Shown here one piece after another: positions 16,068 through 25,204 of a stretch of DNA of 64,000 nucleotides (positions within the stretch are counted from its first letter, which is position 1; each line of letters begins with the position of its first letter). The notes under the pieces are model-generated. The model was not told where the DNA came from and did no database searches. It saw only the letters and a program-made list of their open reading frames with translations. The stretch spans positions 1,736,001 through 1,800,000 of the forward strand of contig CAVTGA010000002.1 in assembly GCA_963734185.1 (NCBI GenBank). The letters are read 5' to 3'. Source of the DNA: PALSA-894 sp963734185 (GTDB taxonomy: Bacteria; Pseudomonadota; Alphaproteobacteria; Rhizobiales; Xanthobacteraceae). Made by a program: the position numbers and the translations under genes.

Positions 16068-16849
16068 TGCCGCGCCTTCACGATGTGCTCGCGCAGCTCG
16101 TGCACGATGCCGGTGAACTGCGGCGTGAACGTCACCTCCAGATCGCGCGGGCGCGCGAGGTCGACCACCCGCTGCGCCAGGATGCGGCCGGGCCGCGCCG
16201 ACATCACGAAGATGCGGTCGGCGAGGAAGGTCGCCTCGCGCAGATCGTGCGTCACCAGCACGATCGTGATCTTGCGCGCCGCATGCAGGTCGCGGATCAC
16301 GCACCACAGCTCCTCGCGCGTGAAGGCGTCGAGCGCGCCGAACGGCTCGTCGAGCATGAGCAGGTCGGGCTCGTGGATCAGCGCGCGGCAGAGCGAGGTG
16401 CGCTGCTGCATGCCGCCGGAGAGCTCCCAGGGATACTTTTCGCCCTGGCCGGCCAGCCCGACCGAGGCGAGCAACGCTTCGGCGCGCGCGACGTATTCGG
16501 CCTTGTGGCGACGGATGCGGCTGCGGTGCGGCTCGACGATCTCGAGCGGCAGCAGCAGGTTCTCCAACGTGGTGCGCCACGGCAGCAGGGTCGGCGCCTG
16601 GAACGCCATGCCGGCGATCTTGACCGGTTGACGCACCACCTCGCCGGCGACCCGCACGGTCCCCTTGAACGGGAACTGCAGCCCGGTCGCGAGCTTCATC
16701 AAGGTGGACTTGCCGCAGCCCGAAGGGCCGACGACGGCGGCAAACTCGCCGCGGGCAACGTCGATGCTCAGCCCGTCGACCGCGAGCGTGCCGCTCGCCT
16801 CGCCGCCGTAGGCGTGGCTCACACCGTCGAGGGCGACGAATGCGGCCAC
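16064..16849 (-). CDS. ABC transporter ATP-binding protein, NitT/TauT (SsuB-like) family
   Basis: A 261-residue ATPase: Walker A GPSGCGKST, signature LSGGMQQR, Walker B LLMLDEPFGALD and a switch histidine in LVTHDLREA. The LRPARILAQ-like C-terminal part (SARPGRILAQRVVDLARPRD) is characteristic of SsuB/TauB/ThiZ ATPases. It lies between the binding-protein gene (25 bp upstream) and the permease (ATGA overlap), so the three form one operon. Confidence 0.93.
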   Translation of the reverse strand: MAAFVALDGVSHAYGGEASGTLAVDGLSIDVARGEFAAVVGPSGCGKSTLMKLATGLQFPFKGTVRVAGEVVRQPVKIAGMAFQAPTLLPWRTTLENLLLPLEIVEPHRSRIRRHKAEYVARAEALLASVGLAGQGEKYPWELSGGMQQRTSLCRALIHEPDLLMLDEPFGALDAFTREELWCVIRDLHAARKITIVLVTHDLREATFLADRIFVMSARPGRILAQRVVDLARPRDLEVTFTPQFTGIVHELREHIVKARQ

Positions 16850-16874
16850 GGGCGACCCCGCTCCGGAATGCTCC

Positions 16875-17918
16875 TTAGAAGTTCGCCTTGCGATCCGCGT
16901 CCGAGGGCAGGAACGACGTATCGAAGATGTCCGCGCCTTTCGGCTTGGCGTTCTTGAATTGGTAGGTCAGCGCGATCTGATCGATCGACTTGTCGAGCCG
17001 CGCCATGTCGACGCTGCCGAAACCGTTGGCCTTCACCTCGGGGGTCAGGATGTTGTCCTTGAGCGCGATCTGCAGCCGCTCGAGCTCGACGTCCTTCTTG
17101 GCGACGTCGTTGCGCTTGAGCACCGACTCGACCCCGGCGGACGGGTTCTTCACGGTCTCCTGCAGGCCTTTGAGGAAGGCGCGCAAGAAGCCCTTCACGG
17201 CCTCGGGCTTTTCGGTCGCGAATTTCGGGTTCACCATGATGGTGTTGCCATAGAGGTTCACGCCGTAGTCGGCCATCAGCAGCACGGTGATGTCGCTCGC
17301 CGGCACGCCGCGGTCCTTCAGGTTGATGAAGGAGGAGAACGAGAAGCCGGTGATGGCATCGACTTCGCCCGCCGCCAGCATCGGCTCGCGCACCGGGAAG
17401 CCGACGCTGACGATCGTCACCTTGGAGGCATCGATGCCGTTCGCCTGAGTGAAGATCGGCCATTGCGCATAGGCGCCGTCGGGAGGCGGAGCGCCGAGCT
17501 TCTTGCCTTCGAGATCCTTCGGCGCCGAGACGCCGCGGCTCTTGCGGCCGACGATCGAGAAGGCCGGCTTGTTGTAGAGCATGAACACGGCCTTGATCGG
17601 CGCGCTCGGATTGGCGTCGCGGAACTTGATCAGCGAGTTGATGTCGCCGAAGCCCATGTCGTAGGTGCCGGACGCCACGCGGTTGATCGGCTCGAGCGAG
17701 CCGCCGGCGGTGTCGATCGTCACGTCGAGACCCTCGGCCTTGAAGTAGCCTTTGTCGATCGCGACCACGAACGGCGCGGCCGGGCCTTCGAACTTGAAAT
17801 CGAGCGAGAACTTGATCGCGGTCTGTGCGGTTGCGGTGTGGCTGACGGACGCGGCGATGAGCGCCGCGGCGACCGTCAATCCGGCCCGGCCGAACCGGGT
17901 CATGGCGAGGACCTGCAT
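16875..17918 (-). CDS. ABC transporter substrate-binding protein (NMT1/THI5-like)
   Basis: A 347-residue periplasmic protein with a signal peptide (GRAGLTVAAALIAASVSHTA, cleavage after ATAQ) followed by TAIKFSLDFKFEGPAAPFVVAIDKGYF, the usual opening of NMT1-type proteins that bind pyrimidine thiamine precursors, sulfonates, nitrate or aromatic acids. The GSLEPINRVASGTYDMGFGD segment is the ligand-cleft region. It heads the binding protein-ATPase-permease operon. It is divergent from putA with a 264-bp gap. The ATG at 17918 has GGAAAGGGA upstream; an ATG at 17903 is possible. Confidence 0.9.
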   Translation of the reverse strand: MQVLAMTRFGRAGLTVAAALIAASVSHTATAQTAIKFSLDFKFEGPAAPFVVAIDKGYFKAEGLDVTIDTAGGSLEPINRVASGTYDMGFGDINSLIKFRDANPSAPIKAVFMLYNKPAFSIVGRKSRGVSAPKDLEGKKLGAPPPDGAYAQWPIFTQANGIDASKVTIVSVGFPVREPMLAAGEVDAITGFSFSSFINLKDRGVPASDITVLLMADYGVNLYGNTIMVNPKFATEKPEAVKGFLRAFLKGLQETVKNPSAGVESVLKRNDVAKKDVELERLQIALKDNILTPEVKANGFGSVDMARLDKSIDQIALTYQFKNAKPKGADIFDTSFLPSDADRKANF

Positions 17919-18182
17919 GTCCTTAGTCCCTTTCCTCAAACGCCTACGCGGAAGCTCCGCCGCCCGCACCTGCGGGGAAGCCGTGGCAGCATTATGCCGA
18001 TCATTTGAGCAAAGAACATGCCGCGGTAAAGCGCAAGATGTTTGCGGGAATTTGCGAAGTTTCTGCTTAACTGCGCGGCAGCATGCCGCATCGAACGGCA
18101 TGGTCCGCGGCGGCCGGAAAACCTCAAGGCTCGGGTCTATCGCAATTGCTAGGATGGTCGCATCGAGTTCGACGAGGACGCC

Positions 18183-21100
18183 ATGACCGCGCGCCGGTCC
18201 GAGCATCCGCTGCCGATCTTTACGGCTCCGTACGCCGCGCCCGATGAGGAGATCGCGGCGAGCCTGCTCGCGCAGGCGCCGCGCGATGCTGCCGCCGAAG
18301 CGCGCATCGATGCGTGCGCGACCCGATTGATCGAGGCGATCCGCGCGCATGCCGGAGGGCTCGGCGGCATCGAGTATTTCCTGCACGCCTATTCGCTGTC
18401 GACCAAGGAGGGCCTTGCCCTGATGGTGCTGGCCGAGGCGTTGCTGCGCGTGCCGGATGCCGCGACCGCCGACCGGCTGATCGAAGACAAGCTCTCGGCG
18501 GCCGATTTTTCCCGTCACGAGGTCAGGTCGACCGCGCTCCTGGTGTCGGCCTCGGCCTGGGCGCTCGGCCTCTCGGCGCGCATCATCCAGCCGGGCGAGA
18601 CGCCGCAGGGGATCCTCGAGAGCCTGGCCAAGCGCCTCGGCCTGCCGGCGCTGCGCGCCGCGACCCGCCAGGCCATGCGCCTGCTCGGCTCGCACTTCGT
18701 GCTCGGACAGACCATCGAGGAGGCGCTCGAGCGCGCCGCCGGCGGCCGCGCGTTCCGCTACTCCTACGACATGCTGGGCGAAGGCGCGCGCACCGCGGCC
18801 GATGCGGAGCGCTATTTCGCAAGCTATGCGGCGGCGATCGCGGCGATCGGCGCAAGCGCCGGCAATGCAAGCCTGCCCGACCGGCCCGGCATCTCGGTCA
18901 AGCTCTCGGCGCTGCATCCGCGCTACGAGGCGGTGTCGCGCGAGCGCGTGCTGGCCGAACTGACGCCGCGCGTACTCGAGCTCGCCCGCATGGCCAAGGC
19001 GCACGACCTCAACTTCACGGTCGATGCCGAGGAGGCCGACCGCCTCGAGCTTTCGCTCGACGTGATCGCCGCGGTGCTGCCCGATCCCTCGCTCAGCCGT
19101 TGGGATGGGTTCGGCCTCGCGGTGCAGGCCTATCAGAAGCGCGCGTCGGAGGTGATTGCATGGCTCGACGGTGCGGGCGCTACGCTCGACCGGCGGCTGA
19201 TGGTGCGCCTGGTGAAGGGTGCCTACTGGGACACCGAGGTCAAGCGCGCCCAGGAGCGCGGGCTTGCCGACTATCCGGTGTTCACCCGCAAGGCGATGAC
19301 CGACCTTTGCTACATGAGCTGCGTGCGCGCACTGCTCAAGGCGCGGCCGCGGCTCTACCCGCAATTCGCGACCCACAACGCGCTCACCGTCGCGAGCGTG
19401 ATCGAGGAGGCGGGCGGCACGGCAGGCTACGAGTTCCAGCGCCTGCATGGCATGGGCGAGGCGCTGTACGAGGCGTTCCTCGCCGAGGCTCCCGGCGCCG
19501 CCTGCCGGGTCTATGCGCCGGTCGGCGGGCATCGGGATCTGCTCGCCTATCTGGTGCGGCGGCTGCTCGAGAACGGCGCCAACTCGTCGTTCGTGTCGGT
19601 CGCGGCCGATCCGGCGGTGCCGATCGCCGAAATCCTGCGCCGGCCGCAAGCCTGGATCGCCGACGCCAGGCATGCGCGGCATCCGCGCATCCCGCTGCCG
19701 CGCGATCTCTATGCGCCGGAGCGCAAGAACTCGACCGGCGTCGAGTTCGGTCACCGCGCGAGTCTGCAGGCCTTGTTGGCGGAGGTGCACCCTTACGAGC
19801 CGGACACCATCGAGGCGGGCCCCCTGATCGACGGTGTTGTCACGAGCGGAAAAGGCAGGCCGATCGGGGCCTGCTTCAACCACGGGCCGGTCGGCGACGT
19901 CGTCGAAGGGGATACGGCATTGGCCCGCGCTGCGATGACCGCCGCCCAGGCGGGATTCGCCGCTTGGTCCGCCACGCCGCCGAGCGAACGCGCCGCCCTT
20001 GTCGAACGGGCCGGCGACGCCTTGGAGCAGGAGCGGGCGCGGCTGATGCGGCTCCTCATCTGCGAGGGCGGCAAGACCTACGACGATGCGCTGTCCGAAG
20101 TGCGCGAGGCGACCGACCTGTGCCGCTACTACGCGAGCCAGGCGCGAAAACAACTCGCGCCCGAGCGCATGCCGGGTCCGACCGGCGAGACCAACGACCT
20201 CGTCTACCGTGGGCGCGGCGTGTTCGTCTGCATCAGCCCGTGGAATTTCCCGCTCGCGATCTTCATCGGCCAGATCGCGGCCGCGTTGGTCGCGGGCAAT
20301 ACCGTGGTGGCGAAGCCGGCCGAGCAGACGCCGCTGATTGCGTTCGAGACCATACGCCTCATGCATGCAGCAGGTGTGCCGGTGACGTCGCTGCATCTGA
20401 TGCCGGGCGATGGCGAGGTCGGTGCCGCACTCGTCGCCGATGCGCGCGTCGCCGGAGTGGCGTTCACCGGCTCGACCGAAGTGGCGCAGAAAATCAACCG
20501 CGCGCTCGCCGCCAAGGACGGACCGATCGTGCCGCTGATCGCCGAGACCGGCGGAATCAATGCCATGATCGTGGACGCGACCGCGCTGCCCGAGCAGGTC
20601 ACCGACGATGTGATGGCTTCGGCGTTCCGCTCGGCCGGCCAGCGCTGCTCGGCGCTGCGGCTCCTGTGCGTGCAGGAGGATGTGGCGGACCGCATCCTGG
20701 AGATGATCGAAGGCGCCACCGGCGCGCTCGCCCTCGACGATCCGCGTGAGCCCTCGACCCATGTCGGGCCGGTGATCGACGCAGCGGCGGCGGACAAGCT
20801 CAACGAGTGGATCGACGCCAGGGCGCGCGAGAACCGCGTGCGCTTCAGCTATCGCCCGGTTCCGACCGACGCGGCCTATGTGCCGCCGACCATCATCACG
20901 CTCGACCGCGCCAGCGACCTGACCGAGGAAGTGTTCGGTCCGGTGCTGCACGTCGTGCGCTGGCGCGCCGGCGAGCTTGATCGGCTGCTCGACGACATCG
21001 CCGCCAACGGCTACGGCCTCACGCTCGGCGTCCATTCGCGCATCGACGACACCGTCGAGCGCGTGGTGGCGCGGCTTCCCCACGGCAACGTCTACGTCAA

Positions 21101-21278
21101 CCGCAACATGATCGGTGCCGTGGTCGGCACGCAGCCGTTCGGCGGCTCAGGCTTGTCCGGCACCGGCCCAAAGGCGGGCGGGCCGAACTATCTGCGGCGT
21201 TTCGCCACGGAACAGGTCGTCACCATCAACACCGCCGCCGCGGGCGGGAATGCCAGCCTGCTGGCGCAAGGCGAATAA
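18183..21278 (+). CDS. putA: Bifunctional proline dehydrogenase / P5C dehydrogenase PutA
   Basis: A 1031-residue enzyme oxidising proline to glutamate in two steps. The proline dehydrogenase barrel spans about residues 80-480, with RLMVRLVKGAYWDTEVK near 338 and the substrate-binding YLVRRLLENGANSSFV near 457. The aldehyde dehydrogenase part spans about 540-1020, with ISPWNFPLAIF, FTGSTEVAQKI, catalytic Glu788 in AETGG and Cys822 in GQRCS. There is no N-terminal ribbon-helix-helix domain, so unlike E. coli PutA it should not repress its own gene. No Lrp-type putR lies next to it; the gap to the divergent ABC operon may hold the control site. Confidence 0.97.
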   Translation: MTARRSEHPLPIFTAPYAAPDEEIAASLLAQAPRDAAAEARIDACATRLIEAIRAHAGGLGGIEYFLHAYSLSTKEGLALMVLAEALLRVPDAATADRLIEDKLSAADFSRHEVRSTALLVSASAWALGLSARIIQPGETPQGILESLAKRLGLPALRAATRQAMRLLGSHFVLGQTIEEALERAAGGRAFRYSYDMLGEGARTAADAERYFASYAAAIAAIGASAGNASLPDRPGISVKLSALHPRYEAVSRERVLAELTPRVLELARMAKAHDLNFTVDAEEADRLELSLDVIAAVLPDPSLSRWDGFGLAVQAYQKRASEVIAWLDGAGATLDRRLMVRLVKGAYWDTEVKRAQERGLADYPVFTRKAMTDLCYMSCVRALLKARPRLYPQFATHNALTVASVIEEAGGTAGYEFQRLHGMGEALYEAFLAEAPGAACRVYAPVGGHRDLLAYLVRRLLENGANSSFVSVAADPAVPIAEILRRPQAWIADARHARHPRIPLPRDLYAPERKNSTGVEFGHRASLQALLAEVHPYEPDTIEAGPLIDGVVTSGKGRPIGACFNHGPVGDVVEGDTALARAAMTAAQAGFAAWSATPPSERAALVERAGDALEQERARLMRLLICEGGKTYDDALSEVREATDLCRYYASQARKQLAPERMPGPTGETNDLVYRGRGVFVCISPWNFPLAIFIGQIAAALVAGNTVVAKPAEQTPLIAFETIRLMHAAGVPVTSLHLMPGDGEVGAALVADARVAGVAFTGSTEVAQKINRALAAKDGPIVPLIAETGGINAMIVDATALPEQVTDDVMASAFRSAGQRCSALRLLCVQEDVADRILEMIEGATGALALDDPREPSTHVGPVIDAAAADKLNEWIDARARENRVRFSYRPVPTDAAYVPPTIITLDRASDLTEEVFGPVLHVVRWRAGELDRLLDDIAANGYGLTLGVHSRIDDTVERVVARLPHGNVYVNRNMIGAVVGTQPFGGSGLSGTGPKAGGPNYLRRFATEQVVTINTAAAGGNASLLAQGE

Positions 21279-21484
21279 CGCCGCGCGAATGCGTAGACGA
21301 CGCTAATTCGCGTGAATCCGTGCGCTTGAAACATTACGCAGATGTAATTCATCAACCTATACAGGCTCATTCAAATTGCATTCAGCGGAACCCATCTACC
21401 CTGTCAGCCATTGATGCACGACACCTTCGTCGTGCTCCGTGCGCGCTCGCATCCCCCTGGGCACGCACAACAGAGGAGAGCCCC

Positions 21485-21973
21485 ATGACTTCTCGCTCGA
21501 CACTCGCAGTGATCGCGCTCGCAGGCGCGGTCGCGCTGACGAGCATCGATCTGCGGCCGGCTGAGGCCGCGCCGCTCGCGCCTGTGCCGCAGGCCGCGGC
21601 CGCCGATCAGGACTTCAGCGCCGCGCGCAAGCGCCGCGTCGCACGCCGCGGCGTCGCCCCGCTCGCGGCCTTCGGCGCCATCGTCGGCACCATCGGAGCG
21701 ATCGCCGCCGAACAGCGCCGGCGCGACTATTACGAGCGGCACTACTACGCGCCGCACTACGGCTATGCGCCGCCGCCCGTCGTGTATCACGAGGCTCCGG
21801 TCTATCACGCCCCGCGCCACTACGCGCCGCACGTCTATCATGCGCCGCGTCACCACGTGCCGGTCCATCCGGGTTATCACGTGCCGCGCCACCACGGGCC
21901 GAACATCGTGCACGGCCACTGGCAGCCGCCGGGGGTCAACCAGGCCCTGCCGGTCCAGGGCGGCAACTTCTGA
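21485..21973 (+). CDS. Secreted His/Tyr/Pro-rich protein
   Basis: About 162 residues. A signal peptide (TSRSTLAVIALAGAVALTS) is followed by a spacer with ARKRRVARRG, a hydrophobic PLAAFGAIVGTIGAIAA segment, and a C-terminal half made of repeated Tyr-His, Ala-Pro-Arg-His and Val-Pro motifs. Such proteins are common and uncharacterised in Bradyrhizobium relatives; metal binding by the His-rich repeats is possible. GAGGAGAG precedes the ATG. A strong terminator follows at 21992. Confidence 0.75.
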   Translation: MTSRSTLAVIALAGAVALTSIDLRPAEAAPLAPVPQAAAADQDFSAARKRRVARRGVAPLAAFGAIVGTIGAIAAEQRRRDYYERHYYAPHYGYAPPPVVYHEAPVYHAPRHYAPHVYHAPRHHVPVHPGYHVPRHHGPNIVHGHWQPPGVNQALPVQGGNF

Positions 21974-21991
21974 TCCGCAACGGGCCGAAAC

Positions 21992-22037
21992 ACGACGGCG
22001 GCATCCAAGGGGAATGCCGCCGTCGTTTTCATTTTTT
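21992..22037 (+). terminator. Rho-independent terminator
   Basis: A 13-bp GC-rich stem (ACGACGGCGGCAT at 21992-22004 with its complement at 22014-22026) is followed by a T-rich tract interrupted by CA. It ends the transcript of the His-rich secreted protein. Confidence 0.88.
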
Positions 22038-22118
22038 CGGGCTTGTCCGAAAACCAGATATTGGGCCCAATAGATTCCCGTTAACAACTTATGGGGACAC
22101 TTGCGCTATTCTCCGCGC

Positions 22119-22496
22119 ATGAGTGATTCGTTCGATCGCCTCTACGAGGGCGTGCTGGCGGCGCGCCACGCCGACCCGTCGCGCTCGCGCACGGCACGCC
22201 TGCTGCGTTCCGGCCGCGCCAAGATGGCCAAGAAGCTCGCCGAAGAGGCGGTCGAGGTCGTGATCGACGCCATGCACGGCAGCCGTGACGCGGTGGTCAA
22301 GGAAAGCGCCGACCTGATCTACCATCTGGTTGTGCTGTGGGTCGCCTCCGGGGTCCAGCCCAAGGAGGTCTGGAAGGAGATGGACCGGCGCGAGCGGCTG
22401 TTCGGCATTGCCGAAAAGCTGCTCAAGGACAACAACGATAACGACGCGCGGCGCAAGGTGGTCTCGCTCGAAAGCCGCCGCCGCAAGCGCCGCTAA
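22119..22496 (+). CDS. hisE: Phosphoribosyl-ATP pyrophosphohydrolase (HisE-like)
   Basis: A 125-residue MazG-fold protein. The signature KMAKKLAEEAVEVVIDAMHG and KESADLIYHLVVLW holds the acidic residues that bind Mg2+ for pyrophosphate release, the second step of histidine synthesis. The length suits stand-alone HisE. It is not in a his operon here, so it may be a second copy or a related nucleotide pyrophosphohydrolase; the C terminus ends in a very basic SRRRKRR. The ATG at 22119 is the natural start. Confidence 0.75.
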   Translation: MSDSFDRLYEGVLAARHADPSRSRTARLLRSGRAKMAKKLAEEAVEVVIDAMHGSRDAVVKESADLIYHLVVLWVASGVQPKEVWKEMDRRERLFGIAEKLLKDNNDNDARRKVVSLESRRRKRR

Positions 22497-22583
22497 CCGC
22501 ATTGTCGCTGTGACTCATCGAGCACGGCCGGCGCTGCCGCCGACCATGGACATTCCCGAACACCGCCGTTAATCAGGCGCCCC

Positions 22584-23165
22584 ATGCTTCGACGCCTGTA
22601 CGATTGGTGCATCGCCGCCGCGCACAAGAAATCTGCTCCCTGGATCATGGGCAGCGTTTCTTTCGCCGAAAGCTCGATCTTTCCGATCCCGCCCGACGTG
22701 ATGCTGATCCCGATGTCGCTGGCGCGGCCGGAGAAGGCGTATTCCTACGCGTTCCTGTGCACCTGGACGTCGGTCGTGGGCGGTATCGTCGGTTATCTGA
22801 TCGGCGCCGTGCTCTACGACTCGCTCGGCCAGTGGCTGATCCAGCTCTACGGCTACGGCGACAGGGTCGAGCAGTTCCGCGCCGCCTATGCGGAGTGGGG
22901 CGCGTGGATCATCCTGCTCAAGGGGCTCACCCCGATCCCCTATAAGCTGGTGACCATCACGTCGGGGTTCGCCGGCTACAATTTCCTGCTGTTCGTGCTG
23001 TTCTCGGTGATCACGCGCGGCGCACGCTTCTTCGTGCTGGCTTTCCTGCTGCACCGCTATGGGCCTTACGCGCGGGAGATCATCGAAAAGCGCCTCGGCC
23101 TGTGGACGGCGATCGGCGCGGCCGCGCTGGTCGGCGGATTCGTCATTGTGTACGGTGTCTTCTAG
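22584..23165 (+). CDS. YqaA-family inner-membrane protein (DedA/VTT superfamily)
   Basis: A 193-residue membrane protein with family marks FAESSIFPIPPDVMLIPM (re-entrant loop, residues 27-44), LIGAVLYDSLGQW and KGLTPIPYKLVTITSG. The superfamily to which it belongs includes lipid-flipping DedA proteins, but the YqaA branch itself has no proven role. Four to five membrane segments are present. It lies 87 bp after the HisE-like gene and could share its transcript. Confidence 0.88.
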   Translation: MLRRLYDWCIAAAHKKSAPWIMGSVSFAESSIFPIPPDVMLIPMSLARPEKAYSYAFLCTWTSVVGGIVGYLIGAVLYDSLGQWLIQLYGYGDRVEQFRAAYAEWGAWIILLKGLTPIPYKLVTITSGFAGYNFLLFVLFSVITRGARFFVLAFLLHRYGPYAREIIEKRLGLWTAIGAAALVGGFVIVYGVF

Positions 23166-23226
23166 ACGTCCTCATTTTCGCCATCCCGGGGCGCGACAAG
23201 CCGTCTCCCGACGCCCTGGTGCCGCC

Positions 23227-23763
23227 ATGGCAGGATCACTCGCCCAAACCCTGGTTGCAGCGCTCGCCGCGCTGGCGATGTCGTCGTCCGTCATCGTCGC
23301 CGACGACGCCGAGCCCGACGCGCCGGCACAGATCGCCACGCCGGCGAAGCCGCCGGAGCCGGAAGTGTTCCGCGCGCTCGGCCGCCTCATCGACCAGTCG
23401 ATCGGCAATCTCGGAGCGACGCTGAAGGGCGCGGGCGAAACGCTCGGCGATACCACCAGGGGCGCCGGCGACATCGCCAAGGGCATCGCCAAGGATGCGG
23501 CCGAAGCGGCCGATGCCGTCGTACGTCTGCCGGCCAGCCGAACGGTGGCGGGCCGCGAGCGCTGCCTGCCGGCGCCGAACGGCGCGCCCGACTGTCGGGT
23601 GGCATCGGACGCGCTGTGCAAGTCCAACGGCTTTGCGACCGGGCGGAGCATCGACATCCAGACCACGCGCAAGTGCTCGGCGCAGGCCTGGCTGTCCGGA
23701 CGAGCGCCGTCGGACAGCGAGTGCGCGCCGGAATCCTTCGTGGTGCGGGCGGTCTGCCAATAG
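23227..23763 (+). CDS. Secreted protein with C-terminal Cys pairs, unknown
   Basis: A 178-residue protein with a signal peptide (SLAQTLVAALAALAMSSSVI) and an acidic, Pro-rich linker. Residues about 50-100 form an amphipathic Gly/Ala repeat (GATLKGAGETLGDTTRGAGD, then IAKGIAKDAAEAAD). The C-terminal domain has six cysteines (in RCLP, DCRV, LCKS, KCSA, ECAP and VCQ), suggesting disulfides. I recognise no named family. The ATG at 23227 was chosen because the signal peptide starts there. Confidence 0.65.
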   Translation: MAGSLAQTLVAALAALAMSSSVIVADDAEPDAPAQIATPAKPPEPEVFRALGRLIDQSIGNLGATLKGAGETLGDTTRGAGDIAKGIAKDAAEAADAVVRLPASRTVAGRERCLPAPNGAPDCRVASDALCKSNGFATGRSIDIQTTRKCSAQAWLSGRAPSDSECAPESFVVRAVCQ

Positions 23764-23776
23764 TGCGGTTGCCTTG

Positions 23777-23802
23777 TCACATCACCGGCCGGTGTGATGT
23801 GA
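23777..23802. promoter_or_regulatory. Inverted repeat, candidate operator
   Basis: Half-sites TCACATCA and TGATGTGA form a perfect 8-bp inverted pair around a 10-bp GC spacer. It lies about 35 bp upstream of the oxidoreductase start and could be the binding site of a dimeric regulator. No regulator gene is adjacent. Confidence 0.4.
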
Positions 23803-23836
23803 TCGCGGCTTGAACAGCCGCAAGGATACAGATCCC

Positions 23837-25192
23837 GTGAACCTCCACGCATTGCTGCTCGAGCGCGAGGGCGCCGGCCGGCCGGTCACCGTCGGCATGA
23901 TCGGCGCCGGCAAGTTCGGCACCATGTTCCTCTCGCGGGTGCGGCGCACGCGCGGGATGCATCTCGTCGGCGTCGCCGACCTGAACGCCGGGCGCGCCCG
24001 CACGGCCCTGCTCTCGTGCGGCTGGGAGGCCGAGGCGTTCGCGGCGCCTTCGCTCGGCGACGCGTTCAAGAGCCGCCGCACGCACGTCACCGAGGACTCA
24101 GGCGCGCTCATCGCCTGTCCCGACATCGAGGTGATCGTGGAAGCCACCGGCGACCCCAAGGCCGGCATCGCGCATGCGCTCAAGGTCATCGAGCACGGCA
24201 AGCACATCGTGATGGTCAACGTCGAGGCCGACGTGGTCGCCGGGCCGCTGCTCGCCGCCAAGGCGCGCGCCGCGAACGTCGTCTACAGCCTCGCCTGGGG
24301 CGACCAGCCGGCGCTGATCTGCGAGCACGTGGACTGGGCGCGCGCCTGCGGCTTCGAAGTGGTCTCGGCCGGCAAGGGCACGCGCTATCACCCGACCTTC
24401 CATCAATCGACACCCGACACCGTGTGGGAGAACTTCGGCCTCGCGCCGGAGAAGGCCGCGCGCGGCGGCATGAACCCGAAGATGTTCAACTCGTTCATCG
24501 ACGGCACCAAGTCGGGCATCGAGATGACGGCGGTGTGCAACGCGACCGGCCTCACGCCGCAGCCGGACGGGCTCTCGTTCCCGCCGTCGTCGGTCTATGA
24601 CCTTGCGCGCGTGTGCAAGCCGAGGAGCGCGGGCGGTGTGCTCGCCTTTGCCGGCACGACCGAGGTGGTATCCTCGCTGCATCGCGACAAGTCGAAGGTC
24701 GAGAACCATCTGCAGATGGGCACCTACGTGGTGGTCAAGGCCGACCACGACTACGTGCGCCACTGCGCCGAGGAATACCATCTGCTCCCCGACGAGAATT
24801 TCGAGCATATCGCGCTCTACCGGCCGACCCACATGATCGGGCTCGAGCTCGGCATCTCGGTCGCCTCGGCAGCGCTGCGCAAGGAGCCGACCGGAGCCGC
24901 CACCGGCTTCCGCTCCGACGTGGTGGCAACCGCCAAGCGCGACTTGAAGAAGGCCGAGATGCTCGACGGCGAGGGCGGCTATTGCGTCTGGGGCAAGCAG
25001 ACGCCGGCCGAGCGCTCGCTCGATGAAGGTTTCCTGCCGCTCGGTCTTGCCCACAACGTCAAACTGCTGCGCGACGTCGCCGCCGGCGAAAGGCTCAAAT
25101 GGGCGGACGTCGCCTATGACAAGGAAGACTCCGCCGTGAAGGTGCGGCGCGAGATGGAAGCCGCGTTCGGACGGCGCAACGTCACGACCTGA
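23837..25192 (+). CDS. NAD(P)-dependent oxidoreductase with SAF domain
   Basis: About 451 residues. A Rossmann domain opens with VTVGMIGAGKFGTMFLSRV, followed by VIVEATGDPKAGIAHALKVI, typical of homoserine-dehydrogenase-like NAD-binding domains. The C-terminal part (from about residue 370) resembles a SAF domain (LPLGLAHNVKLLRDVAAGERL). This architecture is annotated as Gfo/Idh-like oxidoreductase or SAF-domain protein and is thought to act on sugar-acid or branched hydroxy-acid intermediates; no reaction can be assigned here. GTG at 23837 is preceded by AAGGA; a TTG at 23810 is also in frame. The binding-protein gene follows after 12 bp. Confidence 0.72.
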   Translation: MNLHALLLEREGAGRPVTVGMIGAGKFGTMFLSRVRRTRGMHLVGVADLNAGRARTALLSCGWEAEAFAAPSLGDAFKSRRTHVTEDSGALIACPDIEVIVEATGDPKAGIAHALKVIEHGKHIVMVNVEADVVAGPLLAAKARAANVVYSLAWGDQPALICEHVDWARACGFEVVSAGKGTRYHPTFHQSTPDTVWENFGLAPEKAARGGMNPKMFNSFIDGTKSGIEMTAVCNATGLTPQPDGLSFPPSSVYDLARVCKPRSAGGVLAFAGTTEVVSSLHRDKSKVENHLQMGTYVVVKADHDYVRHCAEEYHLLPDENFEHIALYRPTHMIGLELGISVASAALRKEPTGAATGFRSDVVATAKRDLKKAEMLDGEGGYCVWGKQTPAERSLDEGFLPLGLAHNVKLLRDVAAGERLKWADVAYDKEDSAVKVRREMEAAFGRRNVTT

Positions 25193-25204
25193 CAGGAGGT
25201 ATCT

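Noticed and set aside
13395..16631. A plus-strand frame open for over 1000 codons antisense to ndvA and the ABC operon
   Set aside because: Its composition is Arg, Glu, His and Gly-rich without motifs, while the minus strand has clear ABC-transporter signatures throughout.
16875..21083. A minus-strand frame open for about 1400 codons across putA
   Set aside because: Only the 3' part (16875-17918) encodes a real protein, the ABC binding protein. The rest is the antisense of putA, kept open by high GC at third positions. It is Arg/His-rich with no fold.
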